Source: Gemmatimonadales bacterium UBA4718 (GTDB taxonomy: Bacteria; Gemmatimonadota; Gemmatimonadetes; Gemmatimonadales; Gemmatimonadaceae). From it: 9,978 nucleotides of DNA. The DNA is taken from the NCBI GenBank assembly GCA_002404375.1, contig DHJO01000225.1, positions 2,861 through 12,838 of the forward strand. The letters are read 5' to 3'. Position numbers and translations under genes: made by a program. Shown here piece after piece: positions 1 to 6,344 of the stretch (position 1 is the first letter of the stretch; each line of letters opens with the position of its first letter). Below the pieces are notes generated by a model, which saw nothing but the letters and a program-made list of their open reading frames with translations, did no database searches and was not told where the DNA came from.

Positions 1-369
1 GAAGTTCTTCTCGCTGAACATAGGTCTTACTTGCCGGCGCTCAGACCGGTGCTCGATCGCGTTCACGCGGTGGCGCACATAACGGGTGGGGGACTGCCGG
101 AGAATCTGGATCGCGCGCTGCCAGCAAGCCTGGACGCCGTAATCGATACTTCAAGCTGGGAAGTACCAGGTGTTTTCCGGGTACTGCAGGGGGCGGGGGC
201 GGTAAAACCCGCTGAGATGTACCGAACGTTCAATATGGGTGTAGGAATGGTGGTCATCTGCGCGCCTGCCGACGTCAAAACGGTATTGTCGGCGGCATCA
301 GCAGCCGGAGTCGCGGGCTGGAAGCTCGGCTCGCTCAAGCCCGGATCCGGGGTAGTCATACTCTCTTGA
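1..369 (+). CDS. purM: Phosphoribosylformylglycinamidine cyclo-ligase (AIR synthetase), C-terminal part
   Basis: This is the 3' end of purM, open from the first base of the window in frame 1 and ending at TGA 367-369; the N-terminal part lies outside. PurM closes FGAM to aminoimidazole ribonucleotide with ATP, the fifth step of purine synthesis, in the cytoplasm. The visible 122 residues match the C-terminal AIRS domain: a VHAVAHITGGGLPENL stretch (glycine-rich, substrate-binding), a Trp-x-x-Pro and 'LQGAGAV' segment, then EMYRTFNMGVGMV, which is the family hallmark, and a usual final beta strand. A TTG at position 31 opens an apparent reading frame, but homology runs upstream of it, so it is not the start. 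The next gene begins 10 nt later with its ribosome site overlapping the purM stop, suggesting co-transcription. Purines also supply the GTP used by the riboflavin genes downstream, although that link is only contextual. Confidence 0.95.
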   Translation, partial: EVLLAEHRSYLPALRPVLDRVHAVAHITGGGLPENLDRALPASLDAVIDTSSWEVPGVFRVLQGAGAVKPAEMYRTFNMGVGMVVICAPADVKTVLSAASAAGVAGWKLGSLKPGSGVVILS

Positions 370-372
370 GGA
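368..372 (+). promoter_or_regulatory. Ribosome binding site of the outer-membrane protein gene
   Basis: GAGGA lies 7 nt before ATG 380 and overlaps the purM stop codon (TGA 367-369). It is one of the better Shine-Dalgarno matches in the window, fixes the start of the next gene, and suggests translation is coupled to purM. Confidence 0.7.
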
Positions 373-379
373 TTATCAG

Positions 380-1405
380 ATGAAAGCAGGCCTGTTCGTT
401 TTGTTCGCAGCCGTTGCGTTTGGCGCGACTTCAGTAGAAGCGCAGGGCATTGATACCGGGCGCTGCCCGCCGGGCACCGTGAATGCTTTCGGAGTTCCGG
501 ATCAGCAGCGCGCATCCCAGGATGCGTGTCAGAAGGCGATTGATCTTTTCCAGTACATGGCCCCGCAGCTCGGCGGCGCCATCACCGGCGGCAACGCCAC
601 GCTCGGTCAGGCCGGAAGCCTTGGCGGACTCGGGCATTTCTCGGCCGGCTTCCGAATCAACGCGCTTCAGGGAAGTATCCCTCAGGTTCAGAACGTCACG
701 CCTTCAGTGAATGGCGCGACGAGCAGCGTTTACGATACCAAGACGCAGATTCTGCCGATGCCGACCGCCGAACTCGCGATTGGCGTCTTCAAGGGCCTTC
801 CGCTCGCCATCACCAACGTTGGCGGCGTAGACCTTCTGGTGAGCGCGTCTTATCTCCCCGAGTTCAACAACAGCAACGTGAGCGTCAAGGTCCCGAATGG
901 GTCGCTCAAGTTTGGTTACGGAGCGCGCGTGGGTATCCTCCAGGAATCGCTGCTCGTGCCGGGCGTCTCGGTGAGTTACCTCCACCGCGAACTGCCTACC
1001 GTCAACATTGCGGCGAACAGCAACAGTGATTCGCTTTACGTCAACAACCTGAGCCTGAAGAGCAACGCCTGGCGTGTTGTTGCCAGCAAAAGCCTGATAT
1101 TGTTCGGGCTCGCCGCCGGCTTCGGTCAGGACAAGTACGACGCCTCCACCGATATCAGCGCCCACGTCGCTGCGCGAACGGTTCCGCCAAGCCCGGCAGC
1201 CAACGCCGGTCCGGTGAACCTGTCACAGAACCTGACCCGCACGAATGTATTTGCTGATTTGTCGATGAACCTTCTTCTTTTCAAGCTGACCGGCGAAATT
1301 GGACAGGTATCCGGTGGCACGATCAACACGTACAACACCTTCAATGGCAAGCAGGCAGCCGATTCCAGAATCTACGGATCGGTCGGAGCTCGATTCGGCT
1401 TCTAA
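380..1405 (+). CDS. Secreted, probable outer-membrane beta-barrel protein of unknown function
   Basis: I do not recognise this 341-residue protein at family level. The N terminus is a Sec-type signal peptide: Lys2, a hydrophobic core at residues 4-16, and a likely signal peptidase I cut after VEAQ or nearby (about residue 22). The mature N-terminal region holds the only two cysteines, Cys29 and Cys50, which could form a disulfide in the periplasm. A Gly/Ala-rich stretch (about 64-90) follows. From about 90 to the end the protein alternates polar and hydrophobic residues in short segments separated by Asn/Ser/Gly-rich turns, and it ends in GSVGARFGF with a C-terminal Phe, as outer-membrane barrels usually do. 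The start is supported by GAGGA at 368-372. It sits between a purine gene and the riboflavin genes, whose pathways give no clue to its role. A periplasmic or surface beta-rich protein that is not a barrel is the main alternative. Confidence 0.75.
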   Translation: MKAGLFVLFAAVAFGATSVEAQGIDTGRCPPGTVNAFGVPDQQRASQDACQKAIDLFQYMAPQLGGAITGGNATLGQAGSLGGLGHFSAGFRINALQGSIPQVQNVTPSVNGATSSVYDTKTQILPMPTAELAIGVFKGLPLAITNVGGVDLLVSASYLPEFNNSNVSVKVPNGSLKFGYGARVGILQESLLVPGVSVSYLHRELPTVNIAANSNSDSLYVNNLSLKSNAWRVVASKSLILFGLAAGFGQDKYDASTDISAHVAARTVPPSPAANAGPVNLSQNLTRTNVFADLSMNLLLFKLTGEIGQVSGGTINTYNTFNGKQAADSRIYGSVGARFGF

Positions 1406-1409
1406 CGAT

Positions 1410-1440
1410 GCGCGCGACGCGCAGTACATGCGTCGCGCGC
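1410..1440. repeat. Perfect 11-bp inverted repeat spanning the ribD start region
   Basis: Arms at 1410-1420 (GCGCGCGACGC) and 1430-1440 (GCGTCGCGCGC) are exact reverse complements, all paired except the 9-nt loop 1421-1429. The stem contains only one A-T pair. The 5' arm begins 5 nt after the stop of the upstream gene, and the putative ribD ATG (1428-1430) sits at the loop/stem junction. No T-run follows (TCGCCCTCGCCC), so a standard intrinsic terminator is unlikely; a translation-control hairpin or a coding coincidence are the options. Confidence 0.7.
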
Positions 1441-2486
1441 TCGCCCTCGCCCAGCAAGGCTGGGGACAAACAGCGCCGAACCCTATGGTCGGCGCTGTTG
1501 TCGTTAAGGACGGTGCCGTCGTCGGGGAAGGCTACCACGCTCGGTTTGGCGAGGCGCACGCCGAGGTCCTGGCCCTAAAGTCAGCCGGCGATCGTGCGCG
1601 TGGCTCCACCCTGTACGTGACGCTCGAGCCCTGCAACCACTTCGGCAAGACTCCGCCCTGCACGGAGGCGATACTCGAGGCTCGGGTCCAGCGGGTGGTG
1701 ATCGCGGCCGCCGATCCTACGGCGCTGGCGGGCGGGGGAGCGCGACATCTTGCTGACTATGGCGTGCAGGTCGACTTCGGCGTGGAAGAAGCGGCTGCCC
1801 TGGAGCTCAATGCTCCGTTTTTCTTCGCGGCGGCGAATTCATCCCGGCCGTGGGTCACGCTCAAGCTGGCTCTCTCGAGCGACGGGAAGATGAATGATCC
1901 CTCTGGAGAGCACCGCTGGATCAGCAACGAGCTCTCTCGCAAGGAAGTGCAGCGCCTGCGGGCGAATGTGGATGCGATCGCGGTCGGCCTTGGTACAGTG
2001 CGGGCCGACGACCCAAAACTCACGGCCAGAGGCTCCATACGCCCACGGGTGACGCCGATGCGGGTCGTCTTCGACAGAAATGCCGAGACTGCGCTGGACG
2101 CTGCCCTGGTCCGAACCGCCAAGGAGACGCCGACAGTCATCTTCGCGCACCATCCTCCGGTTGCCCGACTCGCGGCGCTGCACAACGCCGGCGTGGATGT
2201 CTTCGAGGCCGAGGACCTGCCGGCTGCGCTCCAGGCGCTGCGCGGCTTCGACGTGCAGCATCTCATGGTCGAGGGGGGTGCGCGGGTCGCCCGGGAGTTC
2301 GTGCGCCAGGGCCTGGTAGACAGGCTGGTTATCTTTCAGTCACCAGTCACGCTTGGCGCGGAGGCACTGAGCCCGTTCGACGAGTTGCCCGACTCGTTGA
2401 AAAAGGAGCTGCAGAGCGCCCGTGTCGTGCGCCGCGCCGAGTTTGGCGAGGATGTGATGACGGAATACGCGCTACGAGAGGGTTGA
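1428..2486 (+). CDS. ribD: Bifunctional riboflavin deaminase/reductase RibD
   Basis: RibD carries out two successive cytosolic steps of riboflavin synthesis: deamination of the pyrimidine made by GTP cyclohydrolase II, then NADPH-dependent reduction of its ribose side chain. Numbered from ATG 1428 (352 aa), the deaminase domain shows NPMVG (18-22), HAE (44-46, zinc His and catalytic Glu) and PCNHFGKTPPC (68-78, zinc cysteines). The reductase domain follows from about 142, with GLGTVRADDPKLTAR (187-201) and VEGGARVA (281-288). The loop DPTALAGGG (96-104) is one residue shorter than the usual DPNPxVAGRG. The start is uncertain: the family resemblance (D-A-Q-Y before M-R-R-A-L) continues a few residues upstream of 1428, and the only upstream in-frame ATG (1344, giving 380 aa) would overlap the preceding gene by 62 nt. 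Neither ATG has a clear Shine-Dalgarno. The stop TGA abuts the ribE ATG directly. Confidence 0.95.
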   Translation: MRRALALAQQGWGQTAPNPMVGAVVVKDGAVVGEGYHARFGEAHAEVLALKSAGDRARGSTLYVTLEPCNHFGKTPPCTEAILEARVQRVVIAAADPTALAGGGARHLADYGVQVDFGVEEAAALELNAPFFFAAANSSRPWVTLKLALSSDGKMNDPSGEHRWISNELSRKEVQRLRANVDAIAVGLGTVRADDPKLTARGSIRPRVTPMRVVFDRNAETALDAALVRTAKETPTVIFAHHPPVARLAALHNAGVDVFEAEDLPAALQALRGFDVQHLMVEGGARVAREFVRQGLVDRLVIFQSPVTLGAEALSPFDELPDSLKKELQSARVVRRAEFGEDVMTEYALREG

Positions 2487-3122
2487 ATGTTTACCGGATT
2501 GATCGAGCAGGTTGGCGAAGTGGAGAGCGTGCGGCAGACAGATGCCGGGCGCGAGCTTCGCATTCGTGCTCCGTTCAAGGATCTCGCGGCTGGCGAGAGT
2601 ATCGCCGTGAATGGCGCGTGCCTCACTGTCCGCGAATTCGGCCCGGGCTGGTTCGACGCGGCCGCGGTGGTCACTACGCTCGAGCGGACAACGATCGGTG
2701 AGTGGAAGTCCGGGACACGCGTGAATCTGGAGCGTTCGCTTCGCGCGACTGACCGTCTCGGTGGGCACATCGTCCAGGGTCACGTCGATTGTGTAGGGGT
2801 CGTCGCCTCACGCGACCTGGCGGGCGACGCTGTCCTGATCGATCTCTCGCTTCCGGCTTCCATCGAGCCGCTTTTTGTCCTGCACGGCTCGATCGCGGTC
2901 GATGGCGTTAGCCTCACGGTGAACGAGCTCAAGCCTGGCGGTTTGCAGCTTGCATTGATCGATTACACTTTGCGGCACACGACTCTGGGCGATCTGAGAG
3001 TCGCAAGCAGGGTACACGTAGAGGCTGATGTGATTGCCAAACATTTGCGCCGGCTACTCGAGCCCTACCTGCGTGAGACTTCCGCGGTAAATTCCATGAC
3101 GGATTTCTCGCTGGAGCATTAG
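2487..3122 (+). CDS. ribE: Riboflavin synthase, alpha subunit
   Basis: This enzyme dismutates two 6,7-dimethyl-8-ribityllumazine molecules into riboflavin and the pyrimidine precursor, the last step of the pathway (ribE or ribC in different naming systems). The 211 residues form the two tandem lumazine-binding barrels of the family. Repeat 1 starts with MFTGLIE (1-7) and has GACLTV (43-48); repeat 2 starts near LGGHIVQGHVD (91-101) and has DGVSLTVNE (139-147), with TLRHTTLG (161-168) and HVEADVIAKHLRRLL (177-191) closing it. The MFTG start is diagnostic and is preceded by GAGG at 2478-2481, 5 nt before the ATG. There is no gap after ribD and 5 nt before ribBA. About 15 residues at the C terminus run past the usual trimer helix and may be disordered. 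Confidence 0.97.
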   Translation: MFTGLIEQVGEVESVRQTDAGRELRIRAPFKDLAAGESIAVNGACLTVREFGPGWFDAAAVVTTLERTTIGEWKSGTRVNLERSLRATDRLGGHIVQGHVDCVGVVASRDLAGDAVLIDLSLPASIEPLFVLHGSIAVDGVSLTVNELKPGGLQLALIDYTLRHTTLGDLRVASRVHVEADVIAKHLRRLLEPYLRETSAVNSMTDFSLEH

Positions 3123-3126
3123 AGGA
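3122..3126 (+). promoter_or_regulatory. Ribosome-site-like GAGGA too close to the ribBA start
   Basis: GAGGA at 3122-3126 ends one base before ATG 3128, which is too close for normal Shine-Dalgarno pairing at that start. A second purine stretch, GGAG at 3113-3116, is 11 nt before the ATG and is a possible alternative, or initiation relies on ribosomes leaving ribE (stop 3120-3122). The protein start itself is supported by family resemblance of MEFGTVEQAIADIKAGK. Confidence 0.4.
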
Positions 3127-3127
3127 T

Positions 3128-4333
3128 ATGGAGTTCGGAACAGTCGAGCAGGCCATTGCCGATATCAAGGCCGGCAAGCTTATCATCGTCGCGGACGACG
3201 AGGATCGCGAGAACGAAGGTGATCTTATCTGCGCCGCGCAGCTCGTCACGCCCGAGCTCATCAACTTCATGATCCGTAAAGCGGGCGGATGGATCTGTCT
3301 CGCGCTCACCGGCGAGCGCGCCGACCAGCTCGAACTTCCGCAACAAAGTGAGATGAACACCGAGGAGTTTCGAACGGCGTTCACGATGACGATCGATGCG
3401 GACGAGCGTTTTGGCGTCACCACCGGTGTGAGTGCACAGGACCGCGCGAGAACTATTCAGGTCGCGGTGGACCCGAAAACGGTGCCGTCGGACCTGCGTC
3501 GGCCGGGACACGTTCCTCCGCTTCGGGCGCGGGAAGGCGGTGTGCTCCAGCGCGTCGGACACACCGAGGCTGCCGTTGATCTTTCGCGTCTGGCGGGACT
3601 CGTTCCTGCCGGTGTCGTGTGCGAGATCCTCAGCGAGGACGGTTCGAGCGCGCGTCGGCCGGAGCTAGAGCGCTTTGCCGCGCAGCACGGTCTGACGTTC
3701 ATCACGGTTGCGCAGGTCGTTGCCTACCGACTTCAGACCGAGCGACTCGTCCACAGAGTCGCGGAGGCGCGGCTCCCCACCGACACGGGGGTATGGCGCG
3801 TACTCGGCTACAGGAACGATGTCGACAAGCACGAGCATATCGCGCTCGTCCTGGGCGACGTTGGGCCCGATTCCAGCACGCTCGTACGGATGCACTCCAA
3901 ATGTCTGACAGGTGACGTCTTCCATTCGCTCCGCTGCGATTGCGGATGGCAGCTGGAGACGGCGATGAAGATGATCGCCAAGGAAGGAAAGGGCGTAGTC
4001 GTCTATCTCGATCAGGAAGGACGCGGGATCGGCCTCCTCAACAAGCTCAAGGCGTACGAGCTGCAGGACCAGGGGATAGATACCGTCGAAGCCAATGAGC
4101 GACTCGGGTTCAAGCCCGACCTTCGCAACTATGGAATTGGCGCACAGATACTGCTCGACCTCGGGCTGCGAACGATTCGGCCGATCACCAACAATCCGCG
4201 GAAGTTGGTCGGGCTCGAGGGGTACGGTTTGACCGTCGACGAGCGCGTGCCGATCATATCGATCGCGCACGACGAGAATTCCAGCTACCTCGAAGCCAAG
4301 CGAGCCAAGCTCGGACACCTGTTCGCGTCGTAA
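3128..4333 (+). CDS. ribBA: Bifunctional 3,4-dihydroxy-2-butanone 4-phosphate synthase / GTP cyclohydrolase II
   Basis: RibBA feeds both branches of riboflavin synthesis: the N-terminal domain makes dihydroxybutanone phosphate from ribulose 5-phosphate, and the C-terminal domain opens GTP. The 401 aa length is normal for the fusion. The RibB domain (1-200) shows DDEDRENEGD (23-32, acidic metal/substrate loop), TAFTMTIDA (83-91), GVTTGVSAQDRARTI (96-110), RPGHVPPLRAREGGVL (125-140) and GHTEAAVDL (144-152). The RibA domain (about 205-401) has the zinc cysteines Cys259, Cys270 and Cys272 in KCLTGDVFHSLRCDCG, the QEGRGIGLLNK loop (296-306), Tyr310, and Asp331/Arg333, equivalent to E. coli Tyr105, Asp126 and Arg128. 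Two positions differ from E. coli and B. subtilis RibA as I recall them: Lys258 instead of Glu in HS-E-C, and Asp295 instead of Arg before QEGR. The gene abuts ribH (TAA directly followed by ATG). Confidence 0.97.
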   Translation: MEFGTVEQAIADIKAGKLIIVADDEDRENEGDLICAAQLVTPELINFMIRKAGGWICLALTGERADQLELPQQSEMNTEEFRTAFTMTIDADERFGVTTGVSAQDRARTIQVAVDPKTVPSDLRRPGHVPPLRAREGGVLQRVGHTEAAVDLSRLAGLVPAGVVCEILSEDGSSARRPELERFAAQHGLTFITVAQVVAYRLQTERLVHRVAEARLPTDTGVWRVLGYRNDVDKHEHIALVLGDVGPDSSTLVRMHSKCLTGDVFHSLRCDCGWQLETAMKMIAKEGKGVVVYLDQEGRGIGLLNKLKAYELQDQGIDTVEANERLGFKPDLRNYGIGAQILLDLGLRTIRPITNNPRKLVGLEGYGLTVDERVPIISIAHDENSSYLEAKRAKLGHLFAS

Positions 4334-4813
4334 ATGCCCGAATTTGCGGGACTGCCCAGCGGTGTCGGGCGGCGCATGGTCGTCCTCGCCAGCCGGTTCA
4401 ACGAGCCGATCGTCAAGAAGCTGGTGGACGGCGCACTCGAGGCATTGCTCAAGTATGGCGTCCTCTTTGAAGACATCGATGTCGTGTGGGTTCCGGGAGC
4501 ATGGGAGCTCCCTATCGCGGCCCGGTGGCTTCTCGCGAGCGAGCGCTACGACGGTCTCGTAGCGGTCGGGGCGGTCATCCGTGGCGAGACCCCGCACTTC
4601 GACTACATCGCCGGCGAGGCGTCGCGGGGTCTTGCAACCGTCAGCGCAGATTCAGAAACTCCTATCGGCTTCGGAGTCTTGACCTGCGACACCGACGAAC
4701 AGGCCGAGGCGCGCGCCGGCGGCGCGCACGGCAACAAGGGTTGGGATGCGGCTGTCGCGACGCTAGAGATGGTCGATCTTTTCAACCGACTCGAACCCGA
4801 CGATGCGGATTGA
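4334..4813 (+). CDS. ribH: 6,7-dimethyl-8-ribityllumazine synthase
   Basis: Lumazine synthase condenses the RibD product (after dephosphorylation by an enzyme not in the window) with dihydroxybutanone phosphate to give the substrate of RibE. The protein has 159 residues, the typical length, and shows the family motifs in order: SRFNEPIV (20-27), VPGAWELP (53-60), GAVIRGETPHFDY (79-91) with the catalytic-type His88, FGVLT (113-117), and EQAEARAGGAHGNKG (122-136). These proteins build pentamers or 60-subunit shells in the cytoplasm; the sequence alone does not say which applies. The ATG directly follows the ribBA stop and no Shine-Dalgarno is seen, so translation is probably coupled. Its last 11 nt overlap nusB. 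Confidence 0.97.
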   Translation: MPEFAGLPSGVGRRMVVLASRFNEPIVKKLVDGALEALLKYGVLFEDIDVVWVPGAWELPIAARWLLASERYDGLVAVGAVIRGETPHFDYIAGEASRGLATVSADSETPIGFGVLTCDTDEQAEARAGGAHGNKGWDAAVATLEMVDLFNRLEPDDAD

Positions 4814-5213
4814 GTCGCGCGCTCGCGCGCGAGCGCTCCAGGCGCTCTATGCGTGCGAGATGCGGGGCGGAGCGAATCTCGATCGGGTTGCCGCGCAGGT
4901 ATGGGATGATCTTTCCGTTACTCCCGAGGAACGACGCCTCGCCGGGCTGCTTGTGCACGAAGTTGCGAGTGGCGGAGCGGAATTGGACTCGCGACTCGCT
5001 GACGTCACCACGAACTGGCGACTCGAGCGACTCGGCGCGATTGAGCGGTCGGTGCTTCGTCTCGGAGCCGCCGAGCTGATGAAAGGCGAGACGCCGCCGC
5101 GCGTCGCCATACAGGAAGCCGTGCGATTGGCTGAGAGATTCGGCACGTCGGCGAGCGCGAAGTTCGTCAACGGAGTGCTCGACGCTTTCGCTCGACAGGC
5201 CGGCATGATCTAG
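4803..5213 (+). CDS. nusB: Transcription antitermination factor NusB
   Basis: NusB binds boxA RNA with NusE (ribosomal protein S10) and helps RNA polymerase read through rRNA operons. The 136-residue protein is all-helical in style and carries the family blocks: Arg-rich start with ARALQALYACEM (9-20), EERRLAGLLVHEV (42-54), NWRLERLGAIERSVLRLGAAEL (71-92), VAIQEAVRLAERFG (101-114) and SAKFVNGVLDAFAR (118-131). It starts inside the end of ribH (11-nt overlap) and its TAG shares one base with the GTG of the glycosyltransferase. The ribH-nusB pair is a very common bacterial arrangement, which supports both calls. The first codons contain an 18-bp perfect palindrome (see separate entry). Confidence 0.96.
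   Translation: MRIESRARARALQALYACEMRGGANLDRVAAQVWDDLSVTPEERRLAGLLVHEVASGGAELDSRLADVTTNWRLERLGAIERSVLRLGAAELMKGETPPRVAIQEAVRLAERFGTSASAKFVNGVLDAFARQAGMI
4819..4836. repeat. 18-bp perfect palindrome at the 5' end of nusB
   Basis: GCGCTCGCGCGCGAGCGC is its own reverse complement with no spacer, centred between 4827 and 4828, and starts 16 nt after the nusB ATG. Its right arm overlaps a competing hairpin: GAGCGC (4831-4836) pairs with GCGCTC (4842-4847) across a 5-nt loop. The stretch encodes the Arg/Ala-rich start of NusB, so codon use alone could create it. Confidence 0.65.
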
Positions 5214-6313
5214 TGCGGATACTCGTACTCAACTGGCAGGACTACGAAAATCCGCAAGCTGGCGGTGCCGAGCTTCATCTCCGGGAAATCTTCACACGAT
5301 TGGCCGGGCGCGGTCACAGCGTGGACCTACTCTGCAGCTCCTGGAAGACGGCGCCGCAGCGAGCGAATCTCGACGGCATCGAAGTCCACCGCATCGGAAA
5401 TCGGAGCACTTACCCTTTTCTTGCGCGGCGGTACTTCGAAAAGAACCTGCGCGCGAACAACTATGACGTCGTCATCGAGGATCTCAACAAGGTTCCGCTC
5501 TACACTCCGTTGTGGGGCGTGCCAAAGCTCGTTGCTCTCGTTCATCACCTCTTTGGGGCGACGGTCTTTCGCGAGGCTTCCGCGCCCCTTGCAGCCGCCG
5601 TGTGGCTCTCCGAGCGGCCGCTCGGAGCCCTCTATCGCAAGGTACCGTTCGAGGCTGTGAGCTTGAGCACCGCCGACGATCTGGTAAAGCGTGGCATTCC
5701 ACGCCACGCGATCAGAGTGATCTACAACGGAGTCGACTCCGCTCGCCTTACCCCGAATCCAATCGAGCGATCAGAGAAGCCTTTGTTCGTCTATCTGGGC
5801 AGGCTCAAGAAATACAAGCGGGTAGATGTGGTCATCCGCGCATTCGCCGAGCTGAACGTCCCCGACGCCACTCTTGAGATTGCCGGCACTGGCGACTATC
5901 GCGCTCAGCTCGAAGGATTGGTAAACTCTCTCGGACTCAATGATAGAGTAAAGTTTCTCGGCTTCATTTCGGAGGCGGCGAAGCTTCATCTTCTTCGCCG
6001 CGCGTGGGCATCTACGCTGGCGTCGCCAAAGGAAGGGTGGGGAATCAGCAATCTCGAAGCGGCAGCGTGTGCCACGCCGGTCATCGCGGCGAATTCGCCG
6101 GGGATCCGCGAGTCGGTCGTCGACGGAGAGACTGGATTCCTCGTGCCGCCGGACGACCCCGGCGCAATGGCGGCTGCCATGAGGGGAATAGTCGAGTCTC
6201 GCGGTCTCGTCGATGTACTCGGCGCCGCGGGCCGACGGTTCGCTCAGAATTTCACCTGGGAGCGCGCGGCGAACAGTACTCTGTCGCATCTTGAGGAAGT
6301 AGTCGCGAAATGA
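5213..6313 (+). CDS. GT4-family (GT-B fold) glycosyltransferase
   Basis: This 366-residue protein looks like a retaining, nucleotide-sugar-using glycosyltransferase of the large GT4/Glycos_transf_1 group. The N-terminal Rossmann-like half begins MRILVLNWQDYENPQAGGAELHL (1-23), with the GGAE glycine loop typical of acceptor-side domains. The C-terminal half has YNGVD (171-175), VYLGRLKKYKRVDVVIRAF (193-211) and the donor-binding E-x7-E motif (Glu274, Glu282), followed by ATPVIAANSPGIRE and DGETGFLVPP. There is no signal peptide or membrane segment, so it acts on the cytoplasmic side, perhaps on lipid-linked or cell-envelope glycans. Donor and acceptor cannot be told. It begins at GTG 5213, overlapping the nusB stop by one base, and no better start is seen. 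The gap to hprK is 31 nt, the largest in the right half of the window. Confidence 0.88.
   Translation: MRILVLNWQDYENPQAGGAELHLREIFTRLAGRGHSVDLLCSSWKTAPQRANLDGIEVHRIGNRSTYPFLARRYFEKNLRANNYDVVIEDLNKVPLYTPLWGVPKLVALVHHLFGATVFREASAPLAAAVWLSERPLGALYRKVPFEAVSLSTADDLVKRGIPRHAIRVIYNGVDSARLTPNPIERSEKPLFVYLGRLKKYKRVDVVIRAFAELNVPDATLEIAGTGDYRAQLEGLVNSLGLNDRVKFLGFISEAAKLHLLRRAWASTLASPKEGWGISNLEAAACATPVIAANSPGIRESVVDGETGFLVPPDDPGAMAAAMRGIVESRGLVDVLGAAGRRFAQNFTWERAANSTLSHLEEVVAK
5608..5627. repeat. 20-bp perfect palindrome inside the glycosyltransferase gene
   Basis: CTCCGAGCGG is followed directly by its exact reverse complement CCGCTCGGAG, with the centre between 5617 and 5618. It contains a GCGGCCGC core. 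It lies about 400 nt into the coding region and encodes SERPLG (residues 133-138), so it could be a coincidence of Glu-Arg-Pro-Leu codons, a binding site for a dimeric protein, or a cruciform/hairpin. Confidence 0.65.
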
Positions 6314-6335
6314 TTGAACGCACTTTGTCCGCAGC

Positions 6336-6339
6336 GGAG
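6336..6339 (+). promoter_or_regulatory. Ribosome binding site deciding the hprK start
   Basis: GGAG lies 5 nt before ATG 6345. The in-frame GTG at 6339 overlaps this purine run and has no site of its own, so ATG 6345 is preferred. Confidence 0.55.
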
Positions 6340-6344
6340 TGGCA

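Noticed and set aside
1405..1428. FMN riboswitch (RFN element) before ribD
   Set aside because: The gap is only 22 nt and holds no RFN conserved blocks; an RFN element needs well over 100 nt.
3665..4597. Minus-strand open frame of about 310 codons opposite ribBA/ribH
   Set aside because: Both plus-strand genes are certain by motifs and the antisense protein shows no recognisable domain.
4711..4727. 7-bp GC hairpin in ribH (4711-4717 with 4721-4727)
   Set aside because: It encodes the conserved Ala-Arg-Ala-Gly-Gly motif, so codon and protein constraint are enough to explain it.
3740..5034. GAGCGACTCG recurring at 3740-3749, 4097-4106 and 5025-5034
   Set aside because: The copies are in coding regions of different genes, with no regular spacing; common Glu-Arg-Leu codons explain them.
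6314..6344. Promoter in the gap before hprK
   Set aside because: The gap has a TTGAAC-like hexamer but no convincing -10 partner at the right distance before the start.
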